Positions 40,175 through 48,747 of a stretch of DNA of 64,000 nt are shown one piece after another. Position numbers and translations under genes: made by a program. How positions within the stretch are numbered: the first letter of the stretch is position 1; every line of letters begins with the position of its first letter. Source of the DNA: Mobiluncus sp034180645 (lineage in GTDB: Bacteria; Actinomycetota; Actinomycetes; Actinomycetales; Actinomycetaceae); contig NZ_JAXFNY010000015.1 in the NCBI RefSeq assembly GCF_034180645.1, positions 1 to 64,000 of the forward strand. The letters are read 5' to 3'. The notes under the pieces are model-generated. The model was given only the letters and a program-made list of their open reading frames with translations. It did no database searches and was not told the origin of the DNA.

Positions 40175-41635
40175 TTAGCGCTTCATATTCACCAGTTCCT
40201 GCAGGATTTCATCCGAGGTGGTGATAACGCGGCTGTTGGCCTGGAAGCCGCGCTGGGACAGAATCAGGTTCGTGAACTCGGCAGCCAGGTCTACGTTCGA
40301 CATTTCGATGGCGCCGCCCGTCATGGCGCCACGCTGGCCGGTGCCGGCTTCGCCAATCTGGGGCTGCCCGGAGTTACCGGATTCCACGAAGTAAGAGCTG
40401 CCGGCCTTTTCCAAGCCCAGCGGGTTGGCAAAGCTCGCCACCGCGATACGCGCCAATGGGCGGTTATCCCCATTCGAGAACGTGCCACGAATCGTGCCGT
40501 CAGCCTCGACCGAGTAACCCGTCATGTAGCCCGCCATATTGCCATCGACCTGCTTTTGACCAAAGTTATTAACCCCGCCAAAGCCGGTCATCGCGGACAG
40601 GTCCAGGTTTACCGGTTGCTTTGTAACATCCGGGGTGAGGATTTTTGTTGACTTCGGGGTCGTTGTTTCGTCCACGTTTACTTGATCCAGCTTGAATTTG
40701 ACGGTCTTCAGAGCCTTCTGAGATTCCTCGTCCAAGGTGCCGTCGGTCTTAAACTTGAACAGCAATACGCCACCTTTAGCATCCAGATTAACAGTCGAAT
40801 CGCCAATTTTGACATCAGTACTGGCATCGACTTCCAGCTTGATACGAGCCCCACCATCTGTAGACTTAGTAAACTCTTCACGCTTTTTCTCGTCTAACTC
40901 AGAGTATGCTTTTGCGTCATAAGCGCGCAGCTCCCACACCGGTTCCGAACCAGGTGTGGCAAAGTCGTGACGCGCGAAAGTCAGCAGGATGTCGTGGGGG
41001 TTACCCTTATCGTCGTAAGCGTGCACGATTTGGGAACGCTGGAACGCATTATCCGGCGAAGTCTTGGACTGAGTCGGATCCATATAAATTTGGTCAGCGG
41101 GAATGTTACCGCCATAAATGACCTTGGTGGTCGGCTTGCCTTTGACAGTCTGGGTCAGGGGCAGGGTGATATTGCCGGGGGTACCCGAAGCGTTAATGGT
41201 GCCGTCTTCGTTGCCCATCCAGCCCTGCACGAACGAGCCGTCCGCCGCCACGACCTGACCTTGGGCATCCAAACCAAAGGAGCCGTTGCGGGTGTACACG
41301 CTGGAACCGTTGGTTTTACGCAGGACATAGAACCCGTCGCCATTAATCATGGTGTCCAGGTTACGGCCCGTCATCTGGGCCGCGCCGCCGGTGAAGTTTT
41401 GGGTGATGGACTGGAGCTTCACACCCAAACCGACCTGCGCGGGGTTCATACCGCCGCGCTCGTTTAGTCGAGGCGCCGCCCCGGAACGCACCAGCTGACT
41501 GAACGTGTCCTCGAAACGAGTCGACGCGCTCTTAAACCCGGTGGTATTGACGTTAGCAATGTTGTTGGAAGTCACATCGAGCATGGTCTGGTGGACACTC
41601 AAGCCCGAGATTCCGGTAAATAGTGAACGTAACAT
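40175..41635 (-). CDS. flgE: Flagellar hook protein FlgE
   Basis: Builds the hook linking rod and filament. 486 residues: N-terminal LFTGISGLSVHQTMLDVTSN and ANVNTTGFKSASTRFEDTF, a long central hook domain, and the C-terminal EMSNVDLAAEFTNLILSQRG followed by FQANSRVITTSDEILQELV. It is the only long rod/hook-family protein in the window; no FlgF or FlgG is seen. It lies 17 nt after flgD. Confidence 0.97.
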   Translation of the reverse strand: MLRSLFTGISGLSVHQTMLDVTSNNIANVNTTGFKSASTRFEDTFSQLVRSGAAPRLNERGGMNPAQVGLGVKLQSITQNFTGGAAQMTGRNLDTMINGDGFYVLRKTNGSSVYTRNGSFGLDAQGQVVAADGSFVQGWMGNEDGTINASGTPGNITLPLTQTVKGKPTTKVIYGGNIPADQIYMDPTQSKTSPDNAFQRSQIVHAYDDKGNPHDILLTFARHDFATPGSEPVWELRAYDAKAYSELDEKKREEFTKSTDGGARIKLEVDASTDVKIGDSTVNLDAKGGVLLFKFKTDGTLDEESQKALKTVKFKLDQVNVDETTTPKSTKILTPDVTKQPVNLDLSAMTGFGGVNNFGQKQVDGNMAGYMTGYSVEADGTIRGTFSNGDNRPLARIAVASFANPLGLEKAGSSYFVESGNSGQPQIGEAGTGQRGAMTGGAIEMSNVDLAAEFTNLILSQRGFQANSRVITTSDEILQELVNMKR

Positions 41636-41652
41636 TTTCTCTTTCCTTTGCT

Positions 41653-42414
41653 CTATGAAGCCGCGGGGGCTGGAGTGTTGTTTCCTTGATTAGTGGTCTG
41701 TGTAGCCGGGGCGGAATTGGCTCCCGGCTGGTTCGGGGTGGTTCCAGTGGCGGTTCCCGAAGCCGCCGGCGTGTTCTTGGGTTCGGTGGCCGTGCCTGTC
41801 TTTTGACCCTCCTGCACGGCATCCTTAATGGCTTTATCCAAAGGCGTGTCGTCAGTCGGGTCGGCGATACCCAGGATGTCGCTCATGTCGACCTTTTGGT
41901 TGCCGATGTGGGCCAAGACTTTGCCGTCAGCCAGGAACTCGACGGCTTCAATCTTGCCCGCGGTCGTCACGGCGTTGCCATCAGCATCAATGGCGTCATA
42001 CACGGCGGTCTTGCCGACCATGGTCGTACCCTGGGCGCGCTGCTGAGCCTCAAAAGACTTCTTGGAAGCCTCGGTCATCTGAATCATCTGTTCCATGTTC
42101 GTCATGGTCGAGGTCTGTTCCAGCAGCTTCGCGGTATCCATCGGCTCGGTCGGGTCCTGGTACTTCAACGTCGCCAACAGCAACTTCATGAAGTCGTCTT
42201 TGCCCAGCTTGCCGGGGTTTTCCTTCGTTTGAGCAGCCTTATCGGTCTTTTGTCCCTCGTTCATTTTCTTAAGGAACAGGGCCTGCTTTTCGGCATCGCT
42301 CATTTCCTTGGTGGTGGCGAGGGTTTTCGCGTCCTCTTTCGCCTTGGCGTTCGCCCCGATTGTGTAATTATCCACAATCGGATTGGCACCGGCGCTTACT
42401 GCATCAACTGGCAT
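41653..42414 (-). CDS. flgD: Hook assembly scaffold FlgD
   Basis: Hook cap protein required for FlgE polymerisation. 253 residues with the conserved stretch LGKDDFMKLLLATLKYQDPT followed by EPMDTAKLLEQTSTMTNMEQ (~80-115), an Ig-like remainder and a Thr/Pro/Ala-rich tail. It lies 16 nt after fliK and before flgE, the usual order fliK-flgD-flgE. Confidence 0.95.
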   Translation of the reverse strand: MPVDAVSAGANPIVDNYTIGANAKAKEDAKTLATTKEMSDAEKQALFLKKMNEGQKTDKAAQTKENPGKLGKDDFMKLLLATLKYQDPTEPMDTAKLLEQTSTMTNMEQMIQMTEASKKSFEAQQRAQGTTMVGKTAVYDAIDADGNAVTTAGKIEAVEFLADGKVLAHIGNQKVDMSDILGIADPTDDTPLDKAIKDAVQEGQKTGTATEPKNTPAASGTATGTTPNQPGANSAPATQTTNQGNNTPAPAAS

Positions 42415-42430
42415 AGTATTCTCCTCACAA

Positions 42431-43966
42431 TCACGCGAACATATCCACCGAACCGTCAGTGCCGTCCTTCAGGACGTCACCCACCTTCGGCCTGGACACA
42501 ACGTCTTCTGGTTCAGTTTCGGATCCATCCGTACTGGCTGCGCCTGCCTGGCCAGCCTGACCGGTTTCCCTCTCGGAAGAACCGGTTCCAGCGCCCGTGA
42601 ACTGGGCAAACTCTTGAGCGTTTTCCGCCACATCCAAATCCGCCTGCAACCCGGTGGAAGCCAGGTCACGGCGCAAGTCGCTGAGCACTTGGCGCAGCTG
42701 GTCGCGCGCCGCCTCCGAAGCTCCCAACAGCTGCAGATGCACGGTGCCGTCAGCGTGGAAGTTCGCCGCCACCCGCACCGGACCGAAGGTCTCGGGGTTG
42801 ATGGCTAACTTCAACTGATGCTGACCCTGACCCAACACTTTCAACCGCGACAGCTGGTGCTGCATCTGGTCAAAGAGCTGCTGGCTCAAGTTCGGGGCGT
42901 AAGTCGGGGCGGCTTGGGCCACCGGGTTCGGGGTGGACACAGCCGGAGCAGCGGCCGGCGCGGCGGATGCCACGGGGGTCGTCTGAGCCGAAGTGCCGGA
43001 CACAGCGCTCACCGCGGAGCTACCCGCATTGGACGCTCCCGCCGCGGTGGTATTCGCGGTGTTTCCAGCTGCTTGCCCGGCCGCCGCCAAGGCTTCGGAC
43101 ATTATTGCTGGCTGCTCGATTTCTTCAGGCACCACCGGAGCTGCGACCTCAGGTTTTGCCGGAATCAGTGACGGGGCTTTACCGGATTTCAGCTGGGCGG
43201 CAATGTCTGCCCCATCTATCGGTTTTTCTGCCTGCGGCGTCTCAACCAGGGTAGCGTGGGGCTCCGAAGTGTCCGGGGCAGCCTCGGGCTGAGCCAAGGT
43301 CGGTTCCCCGGTTTCAGGCGCCGCCGTCTCCGTTTCTATAGCTGGCGCTGGGGTCTGTGCCGTAGTTTCCTCCGGGGTGAGGGGGACAGCAGACTCCTCC
43401 GGGACCACTTCCGGGGTCGTTTCAGAGGTTTCCGTCAGCGTTTCCACAATCTCTGCGGCCACATCCGTCCCGGTTTGCTGCGCAACCGCGGTATTCGCGG
43501 CGGGGGCGGTTTCCGAAGTCTGTTCAGTATCGACCTGTTTTGTGGTGTCCTTTGCCGGTTCATCTGCGGGTTTCGCTTTATCGGCGCGGTCCTTTGGGGT
43601 GGTCGAGTCCTTCGCCGCAACTTTTTCGGGACGCCCCGGACGTTCCGGGCGTTCGGGACGCTCGGGCTTGTCGACCCGGACATTGCCAGGTTGACCAGGG
43701 TTGTCATGACGCGTAAGGGACGGACGAACCGACGCTCCCGGTTCAGCCGCCCCGACACGGGAAGGCTTTGCCGGAGCAGGGCGGGAATCACGAGCCGAGC
43801 CGGGGTGGTTTTCCCCACGGCGCGCCACGCCTTCATCGGGAGTGCGAGCTTCGGTCGCCAACGCACTCATGAGGGACTCAAAAGCTGTGGTGTCGGCTGT
43901 TTTCGCACCCTGCGAAGCCGCTTGGGCGGCCACCGCGGCCGCGTTCGTGTTCTTAATATCAATCAT
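42431..43966 (-). CDS. fliK: Hook-length control protein FliK
   Basis: Secreted molecular ruler that sets hook length and triggers the FlhB switch. About 511 residues: long Ala/Pro/Thr/Glu-rich region with a PERPERPGRPE tandem motif, then a C-terminal domain (QHQLKLAINPETFGPVRVAA, FHADGTVHLQLLGASEAARD) of the FliK type. The ATG at 43966 starts 1 nt after the upstream TGA and has GGGGGTG before it, preferred to an in-frame start at 44005 inside the previous gene. Confidence 0.9.
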   Translation of the reverse strand: MIDIKNTNAAAVAAQAASQGAKTADTTAFESLMSALATEARTPDEGVARRGENHPGSARDSRPAPAKPSRVGAAEPGASVRPSLTRHDNPGQPGNVRVDKPERPERPERPGRPEKVAAKDSTTPKDRADKAKPADEPAKDTTKQVDTEQTSETAPAANTAVAQQTGTDVAAEIVETLTETSETTPEVVPEESAVPLTPEETTAQTPAPAIETETAAPETGEPTLAQPEAAPDTSEPHATLVETPQAEKPIDGADIAAQLKSGKAPSLIPAKPEVAAPVVPEEIEQPAIMSEALAAAGQAAGNTANTTAAGASNAGSSAVSAVSGTSAQTTPVASAAPAAAPAVSTPNPVAQAAPTYAPNLSQQLFDQMQHQLSRLKVLGQGQHQLKLAINPETFGPVRVAANFHADGTVHLQLLGASEAARDQLRQVLSDLRRDLASTGLQADLDVAENAQEFAQFTGAGTGSSERETGQAGQAGAASTDGSETEPEDVVSRPKVGDVLKDGTDGSVDMFA

Positions 43967-43967
43967 G

Positions 43968-45146
43968 TCACACCCCCAAAGATGAACGTAGGGCGCCCAA
44001 CGCACTCAAGGACGACGCGGTATTGCTCAAGCTCGCGTTGGCTCCCATAGTGCCGCGGTTCCCGGCCAAAGCCCCCAAGCCGCCGGCCGCGTTAGAGCCG
44101 TACAGTGAGGAGCCGCCCAAGAACTGGCTGAGTAGGGTCGAGCTGTAAGAATTATTCGAGTTAGCGGTTGCCATCAAGGCAGTCAGCGGATTCGCACCGG
44201 CAGTGCCCGCTCCCGCTCCTGACAGGGCTCCCACCAGCGCGGCAGCCAGGTCTGCGGACGGATTACCCGGGTTCGCCGCACTGCGGTTAGCCGGACCGGA
44301 AGCCGCGTTATTTTGAGCCAAAGCCGCATTACCTAAGGCTCCCAGCAAGCTCACCAAGCCCGCCGCCACGGCATCCGGCGAAGGCTCCACCGCGCCGCCG
44401 CTGTCTCGGAAAGCCGCGTTCGCGGTGACCCCGTTCGGAGCCGCGGATTTATCGGAATCTTCCACGGACGGGGTGACGCGGGAAGCGGCCTTGGCGGTAT
44501 CCGGAGCCGTTGGCGCGTTTACAGTCGAAACGGGTGCCCCCGGAGCGTCTCCCGCGGAGGGCATCACGCGGCGAATGGTCACAATCGGACCCAAGTCAGA
44601 AACGTTGGCTTCCGTTACGGTCTTGCCCGGACGCGGCGCGTGAATCGCCTTGCCGTTGCCGACATACACTGCCACGTGTCCGGAGTTGCGCGTAATCAGC
44701 AGGTCGCCGGGCTTGGCATTCTCAATACCGTCGACTTCCACACCGGAGTGCTGCTGATCGTAAGTGACGCGCGGCAGAGTCACGCCGACTTCCCGGGCGG
44801 CAGTTTGGACCAATCCGGAACAATCCAGCCCCTTGGCGGGGTCGGTACCGCCCCACACGTAGGGCACCCCAATATAGGACCGAACCTTTTCTACGAAAGC
44901 CTCAGCGGTCCCGGGCGCTCCTTGAATCTGCCCTTTCCCGGAAGTCCGGGTGGGAGTGGCCTTATTGGCCGCGGAAATTTGGCTGGCCAACTTGGTGCTG
45001 AAATCTCCCGTAGTCTCGGAATTTTTAGACGTTGATTTTGCCGCCCCATTCTCGGTCACCGAGACCGGTGGACGGCCGTTATTATTCAACGCATTAATCA
45101 TGTCTTGAATCGCACTGATTCTTGACTGGACACTAGCCAGGCTCAC
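43968..45146 (-). CDS. NlpC/P60 peptidoglycan hydrolase in the flagellar operon
   Basis: 392 residues. NlpC/P60 domain at about 81-195: C109 in GLDCSGLVQTA, H157 in SGHVAVYVG and H169 in KAIHAPRPG form the catalytic triad; PYVWGGTDPAKGL precedes it. The domain cleaves peptide stems of peptidoglycan. No signal peptide is visible; residues 1-20 are amphipathic and helix-like, so export by the flagellar apparatus, as for FlgJ, is plausible. A long Ala/Ser/Asn/Gly-rich C-terminus follows. It overlaps fliJ by 4 nt and abuts fliK, so it is locked into the hook/rod gene block. It probably opens the thick wall for the rod. Confidence 0.9.
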   Translation of the reverse strand: MSLASVQSRISAIQDMINALNNNGRPPVSVTENGAAKSTSKNSETTGDFSTKLASQISAANKATPTRTSGKGQIQGAPGTAEAFVEKVRSYIGVPYVWGGTDPAKGLDCSGLVQTAAREVGVTLPRVTYDQQHSGVEVDGIENAKPGDLLITRNSGHVAVYVGNGKAIHAPRPGKTVTEANVSDLGPIVTIRRVMPSAGDAPGAPVSTVNAPTAPDTAKAASRVTPSVEDSDKSAAPNGVTANAAFRDSGGAVEPSPDAVAAGLVSLLGALGNAALAQNNAASGPANRSAANPGNPSADLAAALVGALSGAGAGTAGANPLTALMATANSNNSYSSTLLSQFLGGSSLYGSNAAGGLGALAGNRGTMGANASLSNTASSLSALGALRSSLGV

Positions 45147-45682
45147 AATTGACCTCCCTTGGCAAAAGCGGGGCTTTGCTGACCGATTGAGCCTGTCACA
45201 GACTCACTCGGGAGCGTTTCCCTTATCGTGCGAACACGCGGTTCCGCACCGGTTTTGCCCTCCGTGGCACTGCCAGTGTTGCCCATGTGAGACGCAAGCT
45301 CATCAAGAACAACCTGTTCCTTATGCAAATCATCGGCAATAACTTCTTCCGCATGACGATTTTCAAGTTTTTCTAAGGTTGCAGTGAGGCGACGAGCCCC
45401 CTGCCATTCATCTTGACGTTGATCCACCACCGCTTGCGCGTACTCTTTTCGAGCAATACCCTCCTGAATCTGCATCATTGCCGCGTTACGCATCGCCGCA
45501 GCTACAGCCAGGTTTGTGGCCCCGGTAGTCTGCATAGAACCGAGCCGGGCACGGGCCGATGACAGCTGCTGATCCGCGTGGTTTAAGTCCGCGTGAGCCG
45601 AGGCCAGACGACCCGCCGCCTGATCCTCTTGGAGCTGGCGTAAATTGAGTAAACCCTGAAGACGGAACGCGCGATCTACCAT
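45143..45682 (-). CDS. fliJ: Flagellar export protein FliJ
   Basis: 179-residue, mostly coiled-coil protein linking the FliI ATPase to FlhA. FRLQGLLNLRQLQEDQAAGR at the start is the FliJ pattern, followed by long heptad-rich helices to about 130 and a disordered tail. It lies 12 nt after fliI and overlaps the NlpC/P60 gene by 4 nt. Confidence 0.88.
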   Translation of the reverse strand: MVDRAFRLQGLLNLRQLQEDQAAGRLASAHADLNHADQQLSSARARLGSMQTTGATNLAVAAAMRNAAMMQIQEGIARKEYAQAVVDQRQDEWQGARRLTATLEKLENRHAEEVIADDLHKEQVVLDELASHMGNTGSATEGKTGAEPRVRTIRETLPSESVTGSIGQQSPAFAKGGQL

Positions 45683-45694
45683 TGACTACACCCC

Positions 45695-47029
45695 CTACGC
45701 CGCTTTCTCAGACTTGAAAGCCTGATAGAGATCAAACAGTTGCGACCAAGCCGCGTCGAATTCGACCTTTTCATCGGTCTTTTGGGTCAGGAACGCTTCG
45801 ATGTCGGCATCATATTTCACAGCCGTGTCCACTTCGGGATTCGTGCCCGCCTGATAAGCCCCCACGTCCAGCAGGTCCTGGACCGAACGCTTCGCCCCCA
45901 TAATCTGACGCAGGGCGGTAGCGGCCTCTTTTTGTTCCCGTGTAGTGACTTTGGAAGCCACCCGGGAGATGGAGCCCAGGGCATCAATAGCCGGATAGTG
46001 GCCAGCCACCGCCAGTTTCCGATCCAACACCACGTGCCCATCCAGAATGGAGCGCGCCTGGTCAGCGATGGGTTCGTTGTGGTCGTCCCCGTCCACCAGC
46101 ACCGTGTAGATGCCGGTCACGGACCCGACCGCGCCAGAACCGGCCCGTTCCAGCAATTGCGCCATCATCGAGAAGGTCGAGGGCGGGTAACCGCGAGTGG
46201 CGGGCGGTTCACCTACGGACAGGCCGATTTCGCGCTGGGCCATGCAGGTACGGGTCAGGGAATCCATCATCAGCAGGACGTGGCGGCCCGCGTCCCGGTA
46301 GTACTCAGCGACCCGGGTGGCAGTGAAAGCGGCACGTTTGCGCAACATCGGGGACTCGTCAGAAGTCGCCACCACCACGACAGAACGGGACAGACCCTCC
46401 TCGCCCAAGTCGTCTTCCAAAAACTCCCGGACCTCCCGCCCGCGTTCGCCCACTAGGGCAATGACACAGACTTCGGCATTCGTGCCGCGAGCAATCATCG
46501 ACATCAAAGTCGATTTGCCGACCCCGGAACCGGCAAACAGGCCAATGCGCTGGCCTCGCCCCAAAGTCACCAGGGTGTCCAAAACCCGCACCCCCATCGC
46601 GACGGGCATATCAATCCGGGCGCGCTCCAACGCGTTGGGAGCCGCCCCGTGAATCGGCACCCGGTCAGCCGCATAGATAGGGCCTTTACCGTCAAGCGGG
46701 CGACCCGCCGCATCAATGACTCGACCCAGCAGAGCCGGACCGACCGGAACTGTGGCCGGCAGACCGGTACCGCGAACCGGAGAACCAATCCGCAAACCGT
46801 CCAGATTGTCCAGGGGCATACACGAGGCGATACCCGCGTCCAGCGCCACCACTTCGGCGGGAACTCCCGGATCATCACCAACCAACACGACTTCACCCAC
46901 AGAGCATTGCAAGCCGCGGACCTGCACAGACAGGCCCACAACGGACTCCACCTCACCGACCCGTTGGGGGCGCGAGGCGTTCAGCAAACTCACAAAAGAG
47001 GGTAAAGTGGCCAGCTCCAAGACGCTCAC
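45695..47029 (-). CDS. fliI: Flagellum-specific ATP synthase FliI
   Basis: Hexameric ATPase energising flagellar export. From the GTG at 47029, which overlaps the fliH stop (GTGA), it has 444 residues. Walker A is GSGVGKST (166-173) within IGLFAGSGVGKSTLMSMIAR, followed by VCVIALVGERGREVREFLED, HVLLMMDSLTRTCMAQREIG and GEPPATRGYPPSTFSMMAQL. A longer in-frame reading to 47173 would run 145 nt into fliH and is rejected. Confidence 0.97.
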   Translation of the reverse strand: MSVLELATLPSFVSLLNASRPQRVGEVESVVGLSVQVRGLQCSVGEVVLVGDDPGVPAEVVALDAGIASCMPLDNLDGLRIGSPVRGTGLPATVPVGPALLGRVIDAAGRPLDGKGPIYAADRVPIHGAAPNALERARIDMPVAMGVRVLDTLVTLGRGQRIGLFAGSGVGKSTLMSMIARGTNAEVCVIALVGERGREVREFLEDDLGEEGLSRSVVVVATSDESPMLRKRAAFTATRVAEYYRDAGRHVLLMMDSLTRTCMAQREIGLSVGEPPATRGYPPSTFSMMAQLLERAGSGAVGSVTGIYTVLVDGDDHNEPIADQARSILDGHVVLDRKLAVAGHYPAIDALGSISRVASKVTTREQKEAATALRQIMGAKRSVQDLLDVGAYQAGTNPEVDTAVKYDADIEAFLTQKTDEKVEFDAAWSQLFDLYQAFKSEKAA

Positions 47030-47730
47030 TCCTCGGCTGCTTGAGCGGACACCAGAGCCTCTCGCGCACGCCGCACAGCCGAAGTCAGCCGGGCGTCCAG
47101 CAAACCCTCCGGCATGTAAGCCACTGCGTCGCCCGGATCCAGTTCCGAATCGGGAACCAGCTGTACCGGGCAATCCACGCCCAAGCTGGTCAGCGTAGCC
47201 ACATCCTGTGGGTTCATATTGACCTTCACAATGTCTTTCGGGTCATTCATCGACAAAGCCCGCTTTAACGCCGCCTTGGCGCGAGTCGGTTCATCGGATA
47301 GCTCCGCCCCGATTAGGGCTTCCGCTAAATCCACCGCCGCTTCCATCAGTGCGGCTTTCATGTCTTCGATGACCAGGGCGTCCCGGGAGGAAACCGCATC
47401 GGCAATAGCCTGGATTTCATCCATCGCGTCCACATAAGCCTCGGTGCGGGCTTCTTCGGCCAGGCGCGCGTCCTCATTGAGGATGTTGCGCTCCTGTTCA
47501 GCTTCACGAGTCGCCCGTTTTTGACCGGCAGCCCACCCGGAAGAAAAGCCTTTGGCGTATCCGAATGCCTGGGTGGATTTGTCGTCGCCTTTGGCTTGGT
47601 TGGAAGCGCCCGCCAAACGGAACGCACCCGCCGTAGCCGACCCAGCCGCGGTGGACAAAGCCACCGGATTGGGCGCACCGCCGCGTCGCTGGTTTTCTTT
47701 GACCTCCAAGAGGTCCTGGTCAAGCCACAT
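47026..47730 (-). CDS. fliH: Flagellar export ATPase regulator FliH
   Basis: Peripheral stalk and negative regulator of FliI. 234 residues: glycine-spaced region FGYAKGFSSGWAAGQKRATR, long helix rich in Glu/Ala, and a C-terminal domain with VKVNMNPQDVATLTSLGVDC and GLLDARLTSAVRRAREAL. Overlaps fliG by 11 nt and fliI by 4 nt. Confidence 0.92.
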   Translation of the reverse strand: MWLDQDLLEVKENQRRGGAPNPVALSTAAGSATAGAFRLAGASNQAKGDDKSTQAFGYAKGFSSGWAAGQKRATREAEQERNILNEDARLAEEARTEAYVDAMDEIQAIADAVSSRDALVIEDMKAALMEAAVDLAEALIGAELSDEPTRAKAALKRALSMNDPKDIVKVNMNPQDVATLTSLGVDCPVQLVPDSELDPGDAVAYMPEGLLDARLTSAVRRAREALVSAQAAEE

Positions 47731-48745
47731 ATTCGTCTTCCTCCTCGCGGCGGATGACGATTTGGCCAGATTCCTCCATCTTGCGGATCAGCTGGACGAT
47801 TTCGGAACGAGCTTCCTGAACCTGGCTCATGCGCACGCTGCCCAGCATGTCGATTTCTTCCATGACATTCTGGCGAGCACGCTCGGAAAGGTTCTTCATC
47901 AGGCGAGAACGCAAATCTTCGTTCGTGCCCTTCAACGCCATCGCCAGGCGAGCCCCGTCGACCTGACGCAGCACCAGCTGAATACCGCGATCTTCGAGCA
48001 TAACGATGTCTTCAAAGACGAACATCCGGGAGCGGACTTCATCAGCCAGATCCTCGTCACGTTCTTCCAGCCCGGTCAGAATCATCTTTTCAGTACCCGG
48101 ATCGGCCCGGTTGATGATGTCGACCAGCGGCTCGACACCGCCGATAGCTTGCATTTCTTCAGAGTTAATGACCTGCTCAGCCTTCTTTTGCAGGGAAGCA
48201 GCCACCAGGGTAACCATTTCGGGGTTAGCCCGTTCCATCTGGGCAATGCGCACTGCCACATCGCCTTGAAGTTTCGGACCCAGACCAGCCATGACACGCG
48301 CGGCGTGATCCGGACGCAGGTGCGCCAGCACCAGGGCAATCGTCTGGGGGTGCTCGGAGGAAACCAACGTCACGATCTCACGCGGATCGGCGGATTTCAG
48401 GAAATCGAAAGGCTGCCCCTGCATGCCCTGCATCAGGCGTTCCATGATTTCGGCGGCTTTTTCCTTGCCGAAAGTCTGTTCCAAAACTTTCTGAGCATAG
48501 TCCAGACCGCCATGTCCCAGTTGCAAACTTGCCGATGCTATGGACTTTTCATAGAACTCATCGATGACGTCCGCGGTGATTTCGCGAGGTACGTTGGTCA
48601 TCCGCAAGATTTCAGCTGACAGCGCCTCGACCTCATCGTCAGTCATTTCGCTCATGACGCGGGCAGCGCGATCTTTACCGATTTGAATCAGCAGCAAGGC
48701 GGCTTTCTGCAACCCGCTCAAAGTCAGTGCTTGTGACATTACCAT
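47720..48745 (-). CDS. fliG: Flagellar motor switch protein FliG
   Basis: Rotor protein that contacts MotA. 341 residues: N-domain LTLSGLQKAALLLIQIGKDR, middle domain with the EHPQ motif in VSSEHPQTIALVLAHLRPD, and C-domain with the torque helix GARLAMALKGTNEDLRSRLM, whose charged residues are conserved. The start may be the first or third codon (MVM). It begins 2 nt after the fliF stop. Confidence 0.97.
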   Translation of the reverse strand: MVMSQALTLSGLQKAALLLIQIGKDRAARVMSEMTDDEVEALSAEILRMTNVPREITADVIDEFYEKSIASASLQLGHGGLDYAQKVLEQTFGKEKAAEIMERLMQGMQGQPFDFLKSADPREIVTLVSSEHPQTIALVLAHLRPDHAARVMAGLGPKLQGDVAVRIAQMERANPEMVTLVAASLQKKAEQVINSEEMQAIGGVEPLVDIINRADPGTEKMILTGLEERDEDLADEVRSRMFVFEDIVMLEDRGIQLVLRQVDGARLAMALKGTNEDLRSRLMKNLSERARQNVMEEIDMLGSVRMSQVQEARSEIVQLIRKMEESGQIVIRREEEDEYVA

Positions 48746-48747
48746 GA

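Noticed and set aside
45695..47173. Longer fliI reading with 48 extra N-terminal residues
   Set aside because: It would lie inside fliH; the GTG at 47029 overlapping the fliH stop gives a normal FliI length.
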